A DNA stretch of 64,000 bases from assembly GCF_014646895.1 (NCBI RefSeq), contig NZ_BMOD01000002.1, positions 434,001-498,000 of the forward strand. Direction: 5' to 3'. Under the pieces are notes generated by a model, which ran no database searches, was not told where the DNA came from, and worked only from the letters and a program-made list of their open reading frames with translations. Of this stretch, positions 50,646 to 57,893 are shown piece after piece. Position numbers and translations under genes: made by a program. Position 1 is the stretch's first letter, and each line of letters starts with the position of its first letter. The stretch comes from Deinococcus roseus (lineage in GTDB: Bacteria; Deinococcota; Deinococci; Deinococcales; Deinococcaceae).

Positions 50646-51848
50646 ATGTCCAGCACCCTCAGTGCAGAAGAAGCCGCCCAGCTGCTTGGAATTTCCAGGG
50701 CCACCCTCTACAGTTATGTTTCCAGAGGGATGATCCGCTCTGTGGAGCAGTCCAGCAAAACCCGCGAAAAGCGCTACCTGAAAGAGGACCTTGATGCCCT
50801 GCTGCAACACAAGGAACAGCGCAAAAATCCTGCCGAGGTGGTCAAAAGCGCTTTGCACTGGGGCAGTCCCGTGCTGGACACCAGCATTTCCCTGATCGAG
50901 CAAGGGAAATTGTTTTACCGGGGCATGGAGGCCACCGGACTGGCAGCCACCCGCTCTTTTGAAGAAGTGGCTGCGTTGCTGTGGACAGGTGATTTCACTC
51001 CGTTCCCCGCAATTCGGCCTCTCCTGATGGAAGATGGCCTGCTGGAACAGTTTAAAAAACTGCCCATCCTGAGCAGGTACCAGGGGGTGCTGCTGCATGC
51101 CCAGAGTCAGGATCTGAGCGCTCTGGACCTGAAACCTGCCAGTTTGCTGAAAACAGGCCGCAACATTCTGGCTGTCCTTGGCTGGGCCACCACAGGGCAA
51201 GCTTCTGAAGGCAGCATGGCAGAACAACTCAGCCTGTTCTGGACTGGAAAACAGGACACTGCTCTCCTGATCAATCAGGCCCTGGTCCTGTGTGCAGAGC
51301 ACGAACTGAACATCTCTGCGTTCACCGTGCGCTGTGCGGTGTCTGCAGGGACGGATCTGTATGCCTCCATCATCACAGGTCTGTCTTCTTTGCAGGGCCG
51401 CAAACATGGAGGAATGGTGCCCAGGGTGGACCGCTTTTTGCAGGATTGCCTGAGGGACGGTACCAGGCAATCCGTGCAGCACACCCTTTTAAGAGGAGAA
51501 AGCATTCCTGGATTTCAGCAACCCCTTTATCCATCAGGAGATCCCAGAGGCAAATTCATGCTGGAACAGCTGCAGCAGCACCTCCTGGACCCGGCCCTGC
51601 AAACGGTCATGCAGGAGTTGTTGCCCCTGATGCACCAGGAGTTCGATGGGCACCCCACCATCGACTGGGCCCTTGCCTTGCTGGCCCGCCATCTGGGCCA
51701 TCCTGTTCAGGCAGGGCTGGCATTGTTTGCACTGGGACGCACCACAGGCTGGATTGCCCATGCCCTGGAGCAATCCCAGGATGCGCGGCTGATCCGCCCC
51801 AGGGCCAGTTATGTGGGACCTGTCCCTCAAACCTCAAACCCGGATTGA
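50646..51848 (+). CDS. citrate synthase-like protein with N-terminal helix-turn-helix
   Basis: The 400-aa protein starts MSSTLSAEEAAQLLGISRAT; residues 1-55 are a MerR/excisionase-type HTH. The rest is a citrate synthase fold, including ITGLSSLQGRKHGGM (first catalytic His), GHPTIDWALALL (Asp) and LGRTTGWIAHALEQ. The second catalytic His, normally in PGFGHxxY, is missing: the sequence is PGFQQPLY. The protein may therefore be inactive and used as a ligand-sensing regulator. The start is set by TATACT six bases upstream of 50646. It is divergent from a Re-citrate-synthase-like enzyme, which it could control. Confidence 0.88.
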   Translation: MSSTLSAEEAAQLLGISRATLYSYVSRGMIRSVEQSSKTREKRYLKEDLDALLQHKEQRKNPAEVVKSALHWGSPVLDTSISLIEQGKLFYRGMEATGLAATRSFEEVAALLWTGDFTPFPAIRPLLMEDGLLEQFKKLPILSRYQGVLLHAQSQDLSALDLKPASLLKTGRNILAVLGWATTGQASEGSMAEQLSLFWTGKQDTALLINQALVLCAEHELNISAFTVRCAVSAGTDLYASIITGLSSLQGRKHGGMVPRVDRFLQDCLRDGTRQSVQHTLLRGESIPGFQQPLYPSGDPRGKFMLEQLQQHLLDPALQTVMQELLPLMHQEFDGHPTIDWALALLARHLGHPVQAGLALFALGRTTGWIAHALEQSQDARLIRPRASYVGPVPQTSNPD

Positions 51849-51902
51849 ACATCTGACAATTCTGGCATATGATTTATGTTGAAAGCATAAAAAGGAGCAC
51901 CC

Positions 51903-52286
51903 ATGAAAATCCAACTGAGCAGTGTGCTGGTCAGCGATCAGGAAAAAGCCCTGCAGTTCTACACCCATATCCTGGGCTTCGTGAAACACATGGACCTTCC
52001 CATGGGAGAGGCCCGCTGGCTGACTGTGGTCTCCCCCGAAGGACCCCAGGACATTCAACTGGTGCTGGAACCCAATTTCAACCCTGCGGGTGCCACCTAT
52101 CAGAAGGCCCTCTTTGATCAGGGCATTCCTGCCACTGCATTTGCCGTTTCAGACATTGAAGCCGAACACCAGCGTCTGGTGCAGCAAGGGGTCACATTCA
52201 AACTGCCACCCACCCACACGGGTGGTCCGGTCATTGCTGTTCTGGATGACACCTGCGGGAATTACATTCAGATTTATCAGGTGTGA
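51903..52286 (+). CDS. VOC (glyoxalase/bleomycin-resistance) superfamily protein
   Basis: The 127-aa protein has two beta-alpha-beta-beta-beta modules: ISSVLVSDQEKALQFYTHIL is close to the start pattern (QLSSVLVSDQEKALQFYTHI) and the second module begins about residue 68 (AFAVSDIEAEHQRLVQQGV). It ends DDTCGNYIQIYQ, the usual metal-proximal tail. VOC members include glyoxalase I, dioxygenases and resistance proteins, and the substrate here is unknown. AAAGGAG precedes the ATG by seven bases. TATGAT/TATGTT boxes lie about 30-40 bases upstream. Confidence 0.93.
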   Translation: MKIQLSSVLVSDQEKALQFYTHILGFVKHMDLPMGEARWLTVVSPEGPQDIQLVLEPNFNPAGATYQKALFDQGIPATAFAVSDIEAEHQRLVQQGVTFKLPPTHTGGPVIAVLDDTCGNYIQIYQV

Positions 52287-52314
52287 GTTTAAAGAGGTGC
52301 TTGGAGGGGCCTTG

Positions 52315-52518
52315 TTGGGGCCTCGCCCTTTGCCGAGAGCCCAGGGCCGAGGGCAAAAAAACTGGATTGTCAGGTGTTTCGAGAGGGTTTCTGGGAAAGA
52401 AATCTTTTTTCAGCAGGCTTTTTCTGAGCATCAAACTTTTCATGATGACTTTCCGACAATAGCCAGGAAGCCCTTTGCTCTTTGCACTCGGCTCTCGGCA
52501 CTCAGCCCTCGACTGCCC
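52315..52518. repeat. GC-rich dispersed intergenic repeat
   Basis: The gap contains GCCGAGAGCC and GGCCGAGGGC words at about 52332-52354 and their complements CTCGGCTCTCGG and GCCCTCGAC at about 52487-52514, an inverted arrangement like that at 36009-36244. The middle is A+T-rich and non-coding. Confidence 0.6.
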
Positions 52519-53532
52519 TCAATTTCCCTTCGCAATCTCGAAGCCACCCAGCCCACCCAGCACCCCCTTCACATCCTCCACAGTGCCGACCTGTTGCAAG
52601 GCGGGTTTCAACTCTGGATGGTGGGGAAAATACTGCCAGAGCACTTTTCTGAGCTGCCGGATGCCTGTGTGCTCTCCATACCAGAGGGCATTGAGTTCGG
52701 CATGCTGAATGGCGAACTGGCATCTTTCCTGCAAGGTGGGCTCTGCTTTTCCCTGCACCAGCGAGAAAATCCAGGGGTTTCCCACAGCACCCCGGCCCAC
52801 CATCACCCCGGCCACACCGAGTTGCAGGCGTTCCTGAAACTCCTGCGCGGTCTTCACGTCGCCCGAACCAATCACAGGAATTTGCAGGGTGTGGGCCACC
52901 TCTGCCACCGTGTCCCAGTCTGCATGGCCCTCGTAACGCTGGGCACTGGTGCGGCCATGCACGGCGATCAAATCTGCTCCTGCTTCCTGCAAGCCCAGTG
53001 CAATTTCCAGCGCGTGGTTGCTGTCCCAGCCGATGCGCATCTTGGCACTGATGGGCAGGGTGGTGGCTTTTTTCATGGCAGACACCAGCGAGAAAGCCAC
53101 TTCCGGGGTTTGCAAAAGGCAGGCCCCTCCCCTGCCTTTCATCTTGGGGACCGGGCAACCCATGTTCAGGTCAAGGGCTGCAGGGGCATAATCCTGTTCG
53201 ATGATCCGGGAAGCATCTGACAGCACTTCAGGGTCAGCACCAAAGAGCTGCAGCACCAGACCTTCTTCTCCTGGATAGGGTTTTCCCAGTTCAAGGGTGC
53301 GCTCTCCGCCCTCCAGGACCCCCTGGGCGCTCATCATTTCACTGACGGCCCAGGCAGCCCCGCAGGACCTTGCAAGTTTTCGGAAAGGTGCGTCCGTGTA
53401 TCCTGCCATTGGAGCCAGCATTCCCCGAGACAGCTTCAGGCGGTCTGCATAAAAATGCAGACCACTGGAAGTTTTTGTTGCCATGCTTTGGGTTGCCGTG
53501 TCGGGGGTCAGAACATCCATCTGTTCCACCAT
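52519..53532 (-). CDS. dusB: tRNA dihydrouridine synthase, DusB type
   Basis: It reduces uridines in the tRNA D-loop with FMN and NADPH. The protein is up to 337 aa. Visible are MLAPMAGYTDAPFRKL (FMN site), LDLNMGCPVPKMKGRGGACL (catalytic Cys in GCPVP), VHGRTSAQRYEG, IGSGDVKT and VMVGRGAVGNPWIF. These are the family blocks, and RxGxG features put it in the DusB branch. The start could also be the ATG at 53484 (MATKTSSG), since the first 16 residues are not conserved in the family. There is a second Dus at 57892. Confidence 0.93.
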   Translation of the reverse strand: MVEQMDVLTPDTATQSMATKTSSGLHFYADRLKLSRGMLAPMAGYTDAPFRKLARSCGAAWAVSEMMSAQGVLEGGERTLELGKPYPGEEGLVLQLFGADPEVLSDASRIIEQDYAPAALDLNMGCPVPKMKGRGGACLLQTPEVAFSLVSAMKKATTLPISAKMRIGWDSNHALEIALGLQEAGADLIAVHGRTSAQRYEGHADWDTVAEVAHTLQIPVIGSGDVKTAQEFQERLQLGVAGVMVGRGAVGNPWIFSLVQGKAEPTLQERCQFAIQHAELNALWYGEHTGIRQLRKVLWQYFPHHPELKPALQQVGTVEDVKGVLGGLGGFEIAKGN

Positions 53533-53722
53533 GACACAGGCAGGTGAGAGGGGATTGTGGGTCTGTCCAGCTTTCTGTGTGCAGCAACCGACGCAGCAAA
53601 TCCAGCAGGCAGGGCTGCAAATTCATCTGCAGCCTCACCCCCAGAGCGCCACCCGGCAACTAAGCAAGCGGGAACGGGCATGAACAAATGGTCATATACT
53701 GTAAGAGCGGTAGGAGGTCCAT

Positions 53723-54196
53723 GTGCTGACATTTAGAGAAGTCACTCCCCAGGACGCAGAGCGTGTCCATCAACTTTATCTGGCTTCTCCGCATTATTTT
53801 GGTCTGATCGGCACCCACATCCCCAACCTCACCGAGGTGGAACGGGAAGTGTACCTGGCAGCGCTGGACCCCAGACGAACCCTTGTCTTTTTATGCAATG
53901 GCGAACAGGAACTGGGGTATCTGGATTACAAGATGGATTACCCACAGGCTGGCGATGTCACCATCAATTTGCTTCTGCTCACCGAAAAGAACCAGAGCAA
54001 GGGCTATGGTCGGGATGCTGTGCGCACCCTGGAAGCCCAGCTGAAAACCAGCACCCGCGCCAAACGCATTCTGGCCAGCGTGTATGGTCAGAACCCGCAG
54101 GCCGTGCGGTTCTGGAAAAACCTGGGGTACACTTTTGCCATAGACGCCCGTCCCATCATGGAATGGTACGCCAAACCACTGGAAGTGACTGCTTAA
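53723..54196 (+). CDS. GNAT-family N-acetyltransferase
   Basis: The 157-aa protein has the GNAT acetyl-CoA signature INLLLLTEKNQSKGYGRDAV, with (Q/R)xxGxG/A as QSKGYG. The acceptor is unknown. The start is GTG at 53723 with TAGGAGG five bases upstream; the ATG two bases earlier leads at once to a stop. TATACT lies about 30 bases upstream. argB follows after 62 bases, so a link with N-acetylglutamate formation is possible, but the sequence is closer to RimJ-like acetyltransferases than to ArgA. Confidence 0.9.
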   Translation: MLTFREVTPQDAERVHQLYLASPHYFGLIGTHIPNLTEVEREVYLAALDPRRTLVFLCNGEQELGYLDYKMDYPQAGDVTINLLLLTEKNQSKGYGRDAVRTLEAQLKTSTRAKRILASVYGQNPQAVRFWKNLGYTFAIDARPIMEWYAKPLEVTA

Positions 54197-54258
54197 GCCA
54201 GGTTAAAACAAGCTTGCAACAAACAACTGAACCCCCATCCCACAGGAGACATCAAACC

Positions 54259-55011
54259 ATGATTGTCATCAAATATGGCGGGAACGCCATGAAATCGCTG
54301 GAACTCAGACGGGCCATCACCCAGGAAATCAGCACCCTGCGCTCCCATCTGGACGTGGTGATTGTGCACGGGGGTGGGCCTGTGATCGAACAGAACCTGC
54401 AGGCCCGCAACATCACCAGTGAATTCAAACGGGGTTTGCGCGTCACCACCCCAGAAATCATGGATGTCACCGAGCAGGCCCTCACCCGCCTGTCCAAGGA
54501 GCTCTCCCAGGACCTCGAAAATGCCATTGGCCTCAGTGGCCGGGACATGGAATTGCTGGTCGGTCAGACCATCGCAGAGGACCTGGGCCGGGCTGGACGC
54601 ATCAACACCGTCAACACCGATCTGCTGCGCAAACTGCTGGGTGCAGGCATCACCCCGGTGATCGCCTGTGTGGGCATCGATGAAAACGGCGAAGCCCTCA
54701 ATGTGAATGCAGACTGGGCCGCCGGGGCCGTTGCTGGAGCTTTAAACGCCCCCATCCTCTACCTCACCGATGTGGACGGCGTGTACACCAATTACCCCGA
54801 CCCGGCCAGCCTTGCCCCACAACTGACCCGTGCAGACATCGAGAAAGGCATTCAGGACGGCTGGATTGCCGGGGGCATGATCCCCAAAGTGGAGGCAGCC
54901 CTGCACGCCCTGGACAAAGGCGCTCCAAGTGCCACCATCAGCTCTGGGATGCGTGCTGATGTGCTGGTGGAGGCGGTCTTCGGGCAGAGCGGCACGAAGA
55001 TTGTTCCCTGA
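54259..55011 (+). CDS. argB: acetylglutamate kinase
   Basis: It phosphorylates N-acetylglutamate, the second step of arginine synthesis. The 250-aa protein shows VIKYGGNAM (residues 2-10), VVIVHGGGPVIEQ, the LRVTT loop, AIGLSGRDM, GITPVIACVGID, NVNADWAAGAVAGAL and GGMIPKVEAAL. The HGGGP motif is that of ArgB rather than of the LysZ kinases of Thermus. AGGAG lies nine bases before the ATG. It may be transcribed with the GNAT gene upstream. Confidence 0.93.
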   Translation: MIVIKYGGNAMKSLELRRAITQEISTLRSHLDVVIVHGGGPVIEQNLQARNITSEFKRGLRVTTPEIMDVTEQALTRLSKELSQDLENAIGLSGRDMELLVGQTIAEDLGRAGRINTVNTDLLRKLLGAGITPVIACVGIDENGEALNVNADWAAGAVAGALNAPILYLTDVDGVYTNYPDPASLAPQLTRADIEKGIQDGWIAGGMIPKVEAALHALDKGAPSATISSGMRADVLVEAVFGQSGTKIVP

Positions 55012-55055
55012 GTGTTTTGCCTCCTGCCCGTCTTTTTGCTCCAGGGCAGGGGGGC

Positions 55056-55084
55056 TTGACGGATTCCAGAACTCACGATATACT
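55056..55084 (+). promoter_or_regulatory. promoter of tRNA-Gln
   Basis: TTGACG (55056-55061), a 17-base spacer and TATACT (55079-55084) lie 30 bases before the tRNA. Confidence 0.88.
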
Positions 55085-55114
55085 TCTACGCGTCCTGTAG
55101 GAACTCTTCGGTAC

Positions 55115-55188
55115 TGGGGTATCGTCTAACGGCAGGACAACGGTCTTTGGAACCGTCGGTCATGGTTCGAATCCATGTACCCCAGCCA
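55115..55188 (+). tRNA. tRNA-Gln (anticodon TTG), CCA encoded
   Basis: The acceptor arms TGGGGTA (55115-55121) and TACCCCA (55178-55184) pair fully. The anticodon stem ACGGT/ACCGT holds the loop CTTTGGA, giving anticodon TTG. GGTTCGAATCC is the T loop. Discriminator G (55185) suits glutamine, and CCA (55186-55188) is encoded. Confidence 0.97.
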
Positions 55189-55193
55189 AAAAT

Positions 55194-55218
55194 GCCAGCC
55201 TTCAGGGGCTGGTTTTTT
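55194..55218 (+). terminator. terminator of tRNA-Gln
   Basis: CCAGCC (55195-55200) pairs with GGCTGG (55207-55212), followed by six T residues. Confidence 0.88.
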
Positions 55219-55220
55219 CT

Positions 55221-55350
55221 TTGTACGCCATGCGGCTTAAGCCAGATCCATGAGGGCAAAAACAGCCAGAGCTTCTACACTGAAAGGGCGTACAAACTTG
55301 ACCTTCCTCCTTTAAGAAACCGCAGCCTTGAGCAAGCTGCGGTGTTTTTT
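55221..55350 (+). ncRNA. possible small structured RNA ending in a terminator
   Basis: After the tRNA terminator, TTGTACGCC (55221-55229) is the exact complement of GGCGTACAA (55287-55295), and GGCTTAAGCC (55234-55243) is a palindrome. A second strong terminator, ACCGCAGC/GCTGCGGT (55319-55326 with 55336-55343) and seven T, closes the region. No coding frame is convincing. No promoter of its own is clear, so it could be a read-through product or only a terminator for Lrp-side transcription. Confidence 0.35.
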
Positions 55351-55351
55351 T
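55319..55351 (+). terminator. intrinsic terminator between tRNA region and lrp
   Basis: Eight-base stem ACCGCAGC/GCTGCGGT with a nine-base loop, followed by G and seven T. The minus-strand lrp gene ends at 55380, so it may work in both directions. Confidence 0.88.
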
Positions 55352-55379
55352 GCGTTGATTTTTTTGCATCAAAACACTT

Positions 55380-55814
55380 TCACCAGCTGTTCTGGTGCAG
55401 CAAGGTGGAAAACACCAGCGTGGTTTCGGTGGTTCCAAAAGTGCTGAGTTGCTGCACCAGGGTTTCCAGGTCTTCAATGGAACGGGTCTGGATGTCCAGC
55501 ATCAGGGAGACCTGACCCAGCACATGGTAGATTTCGCGGATTTCTTTTTTGTGCTGCGCCCACTCCTGCACGGCTTTGTAGCGGGTGGCCGGGCAGGTCA
55601 GGTGAATGAAGGCTTTGAGGGTGTACCCCAGTTTCTGGGGGTTGATGGTGGCGGTGTAGTTTTCAATGATGCCTGCATCTTCCAGCTTGCGAATGCGTTC
55701 GGCCACACTGGGTGCAGTGAGGCCCACCTCCCGGGCCATCTGGGCATGGGTCAGGCGGGCATTTTGCTGCAACAGGGTCAGGATCCGCTGGTTGGTTTCG
55801 TCCAGAAGGCTCAT
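55380..55814 (-). CDS. Lrp/AsnC-family transcriptional regulator
   Basis: The 144-aa protein has an N-terminal HTH (LDETNQRILTLLQQNARLTH, then VGLTAPSVAERIRKLEDAGI) and a C-terminal RAM ligand-binding domain (AFIHLTCPATRYKAVQEWAQ, YHVLGQVSLMLDIQTRSIED). Members sense amino acids as octamers. The position beside argB suggests amino-acid control but is not proof. TAGAAT lies six bases before the ATG on the minus strand, so the mRNA is leaderless; TTGACA lies within the spacer. Confidence 0.94.
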   Translation of the reverse strand: MSLLDETNQRILTLLQQNARLTHAQMAREVGLTAPSVAERIRKLEDAGIIENYTATINPQKLGYTLKAFIHLTCPATRYKAVQEWAQHKKEIREIYHVLGQVSLMLDIQTRSIEDLETLVQQLSTFGTTETTLVFSTLLHQNSW

Positions 55815-56036
55815 GCTGGCATTCTACCTTTGATGTCAAGGAAACCGTGGGATTTTGCTTTGGATTGCTGCTGTTGCAAAAATCCTGGATTTTGCACACT
55901 GGAAGCATGGTTTTGCTTTCTGTTTCTGGATGGGTTTTGCCTGGTGGGTCTGGATTCCGTGGCCCTTGCAGTTTCAGGCAAAGTCTGAGCCAGAGGCTAC
56001 GCCTGTTGGCCTAAGACAGGCTCCTCCAAAAGACGC

Positions 56037-56108
56037 ATGTGCATTCAAAGGTCTGGAGCAATAATAAACACATCTCCAGAAGGACAAATTCTTGAAGGAG
56101 GTGTTTAA
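56037..56108 (+). CDS. possible 23-codon leader peptide
   Basis: ATG at 56037 opens a 23-codon frame (MCIQRSGAIINTSPEGQILE...) that stops at 56108, 18 bases before a strong UUCG-loop terminator. No run of a single amino acid and no Shine-Dalgarno sequence is obvious. It is listed because its 3' half overlaps the left arm of a 10-base stem that could compete with the terminator. Low confidence; the rest of the 55815-56211 gap shows no gene. Confidence 0.25.
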   Translation: MCIQRSGAIINTSPEGQILEGGV

Positions 56109-56126
56109 AAACCGTCCTTCTGGCCC

Positions 56127-56148
56127 CTCCCCTTCGGGGGAGTTTTTT
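56127..56148 (+). terminator. UUCG-loop terminator upstream of the HAD gene
   Basis: CTCCCC-TTCG-GGGGAG (56127-56142) is followed by six T. A 10-base stem CCAGAAGGAC/GTCCTTCTGG (56076-56085 with 56114-56123) ends four bases before it. The pair looks like an attenuator or the end of an unannotated transcript. Confidence 0.85.
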
Positions 56149-56211
56149 GATGGTCAGGCTTGCTTAAACCACGTGGCAGAAAAAGGTACAGATTCTGTCA
56201 CAATGTTGTCA

Positions 56212-56880
56212 ATGACCCGAGCTGCCCTTTTTAACCTGGATGGAACCCTGCTGGACCACAGCAACACCGTGGAGCAATTTCTGGCAGGCCATCTGCTGCG
56301 CCTGGGGGTCCCAGAAACCTCCAGAAGTGCTTATACAGACTGTTATTACCAATTGAATCAGGAGGGCCAGCAACAACTGCTCTTTGAAACCCTGCAGCAA
56401 AAATTTCTGCCTGGTGTGTCCATCGAGGTGCTGAAAGAAGATTTTGCACGTTATGCGTGGCAGACTCCGGTGCTGTACCCCGGCACCTACACCACCCTGC
56501 TGGAACTGCGGGCCATGGGCCTGAAACTGGCCCTGATCACCAACGGCACGGTGTTCAGCCAGCGGGCCAAAATCGCTTTTTCCCGCCTGGCCGAGTACAT
56601 GGATGTGATCCTGATTTCTGAAAGTGAGCAGGTCCAGAAACCCCATCCGCAGATTTACCAGCGGGCACTGGACCGCCTGAATTTGCCTGCCAGGGCCTGC
56701 ACTTTTGTGGGTGAAGACCCGCTGGAAGACATTGCCGGAGCTGCCCAGATGGGCATGAAAACCGCATGGCTGCACCACGGGCGGCTGTGGGAGCACCGGG
56801 ACATCCAGCCAGACTGGGTGCTGGGATCCATCTCAGAGCTGGTTTCGGTGTTCTCCAGATTGCTGCCTTTGAAATTCTGA
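56212..56880 (+). CDS. HAD-superfamily protein with altered nucleophile motif
   Basis: The 222-aa protein has a HAD fold with C1 cap: the first motif reads FNLDGTLLD (residues 7-15), then KLALITNGT (motif II), KPHPQIYQRAL (motif III Lys) and FVGEDPLEDIAGAAQMGMKT (motif IV). Motif I normally is DxDGT; here the nucleophile Asp is Asn8 (codon AAC at 56233). The second Asp is intact. Unless the start region is misread, phosphatase activity should be lost or changed. ATG at 56212 is chosen by the motif distance; 56203 is an alternative. CACAAT lies upstream. Confidence 0.88.
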   Translation: MTRAALFNLDGTLLDHSNTVEQFLAGHLLRLGVPETSRSAYTDCYYQLNQEGQQQLLFETLQQKFLPGVSIEVLKEDFARYAWQTPVLYPGTYTTLLELRAMGLKLALITNGTVFSQRAKIAFSRLAEYMDVILISESEQVQKPHPQIYQRALDRLNLPARACTFVGEDPLEDIAGAAQMGMKTAWLHHGRLWEHRDIQPDWVLGSISELVSVFSRLLPLKF

Positions 56881-56884
56881 ACCT

Positions 56885-57793
56885 TCAGGCGGTCTGGGCT
56901 CTGGAACGGGTGGGATAACTGGCCACCGCCACCCCCAGCAAGAGCACCACACCCCCCAGAATCACCTGTGAACCTGGAAATTCTTTGAAAAACAGCATGG
57001 CCAGCAAGCTGGACCCGATGGGTTCCAGCAAAATCAGCAGGGTCACCAGGGTGGGGTCGATGCGCTTCATGGCCCAGTTGAAACTGGTGTGCCCGATGAG
57101 TTGCGGAATCAGGGCCAGCATCGCAATCCAGAAATAGGCTTCCAGTGGAGCCTGGTATCCCACTCCGGTCAACACCGGAAGGGGCAGCAAGGTCAGCGCT
57201 CCGGCACCGTAAGCCAGTCCTGCATAAAGCTGGGTGGGCACCCCCTCATGCTGGGCCTGCCTTCCCAGCATGAAATACGCTCCGGCACACATGGCCCCCA
57301 CCAGGGCCAGCATGTTGCCCAGCAAGGGATTGGGGGCTGTGAGGGTGGTGTCCTGTCCAAAAGCCACCAGTGCGCCTCCAGCCAAAGCCACCCCGATGCC
57401 AGCCAGGGTTTGCATGCTGGGCGGGGTTTTCAGGAAAATCCAGGCAATCAGGGCCACCCAAACGGGCGTGGTGGTGGCCAGGGCCGTGCTGGATGCAATG
57501 CTGGTGTAACTGAGCGAGGTGATCCAGGTCATGAAGTGCAAGGCCAGCATCACCCCGGAAGCCAGGGTAAACCCCCAGGCCCTTCGGGACAATTTCTGCC
57601 TTCCCAGACCACGAAGCGTAAAGGGCAAAAGCACCAGAGAAGCCAGGGTCAGCCTTCCTGCAGCCACCACCAGGCTGAACAGAGGCGTGTGTTCAGGGTG
57701 GGCATTGGAAGCAAAGCGGATCAGGACGGCAGCGCAGGACACGGCCAGCACACCGAGGGTCAGCACCAGGGGAAGTTGCACGCGGGAAGTCAT
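56885..57793 (-). CDS. EamA/DMT-family transporter
   Basis: The 302-aa membrane protein has ten predicted helices in two EamA repeats. Each repeat ends with the typical motif region: ALATTTPVWVALIAWIFLK in the first and TLLILLEPIGSSLLAMLFFKE in the second. Members of this drug/metabolite transporter group export amino acids, nucleosides or drugs; the substrate cannot be told. TAGAAT lies nine bases before the ATG on the minus strand. It is convergent with the HAD gene, with only four bases between stops. Confidence 0.93.
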   Translation of the reverse strand: MTSRVQLPLVLTLGVLAVSCAAVLIRFASNAHPEHTPLFSLVVAAGRLTLASLVLLPFTLRGLGRQKLSRRAWGFTLASGVMLALHFMTWITSLSYTSIASSTALATTTPVWVALIAWIFLKTPPSMQTLAGIGVALAGGALVAFGQDTTLTAPNPLLGNMLALVGAMCAGAYFMLGRQAQHEGVPTQLYAGLAYGAGALTLLPLPVLTGVGYQAPLEAYFWIAMLALIPQLIGHTSFNWAMKRIDPTLVTLLILLEPIGSSLLAMLFFKEFPGSQVILGGVVLLLGVAVASYPTRSRAQTA

Positions 57794-57835
57794 GGTTCTG
57801 CGATTCTAACCGGAAAGGGGGAAGCTGCGCTTGCA

Positions 57836-57893
57836 GAAAGGCCGAGAGCCATAGCCATAAAGGATTTGGGCCTTCTGCCCTCGGCCTTTCCTC
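57836..57893. repeat. GC-rich dispersed intergenic repeat, short copy
   Basis: GGCCGAGAGCC near 57840 and CTGCCCTCGGCC near 57877 give an inverted arrangement related to the elements at 36009 and 52315. It ends at the stop of the dusA gene. Confidence 0.6.

Noticed and set aside
53893..55011. 372-aa frame that extends argB upstream over the GNAT gene
   Set aside because: The extra 122 residues are an out-of-frame reading of the GNAT gene. ArgB begins at MIVIKYGG (54259) behind an AGGAG.
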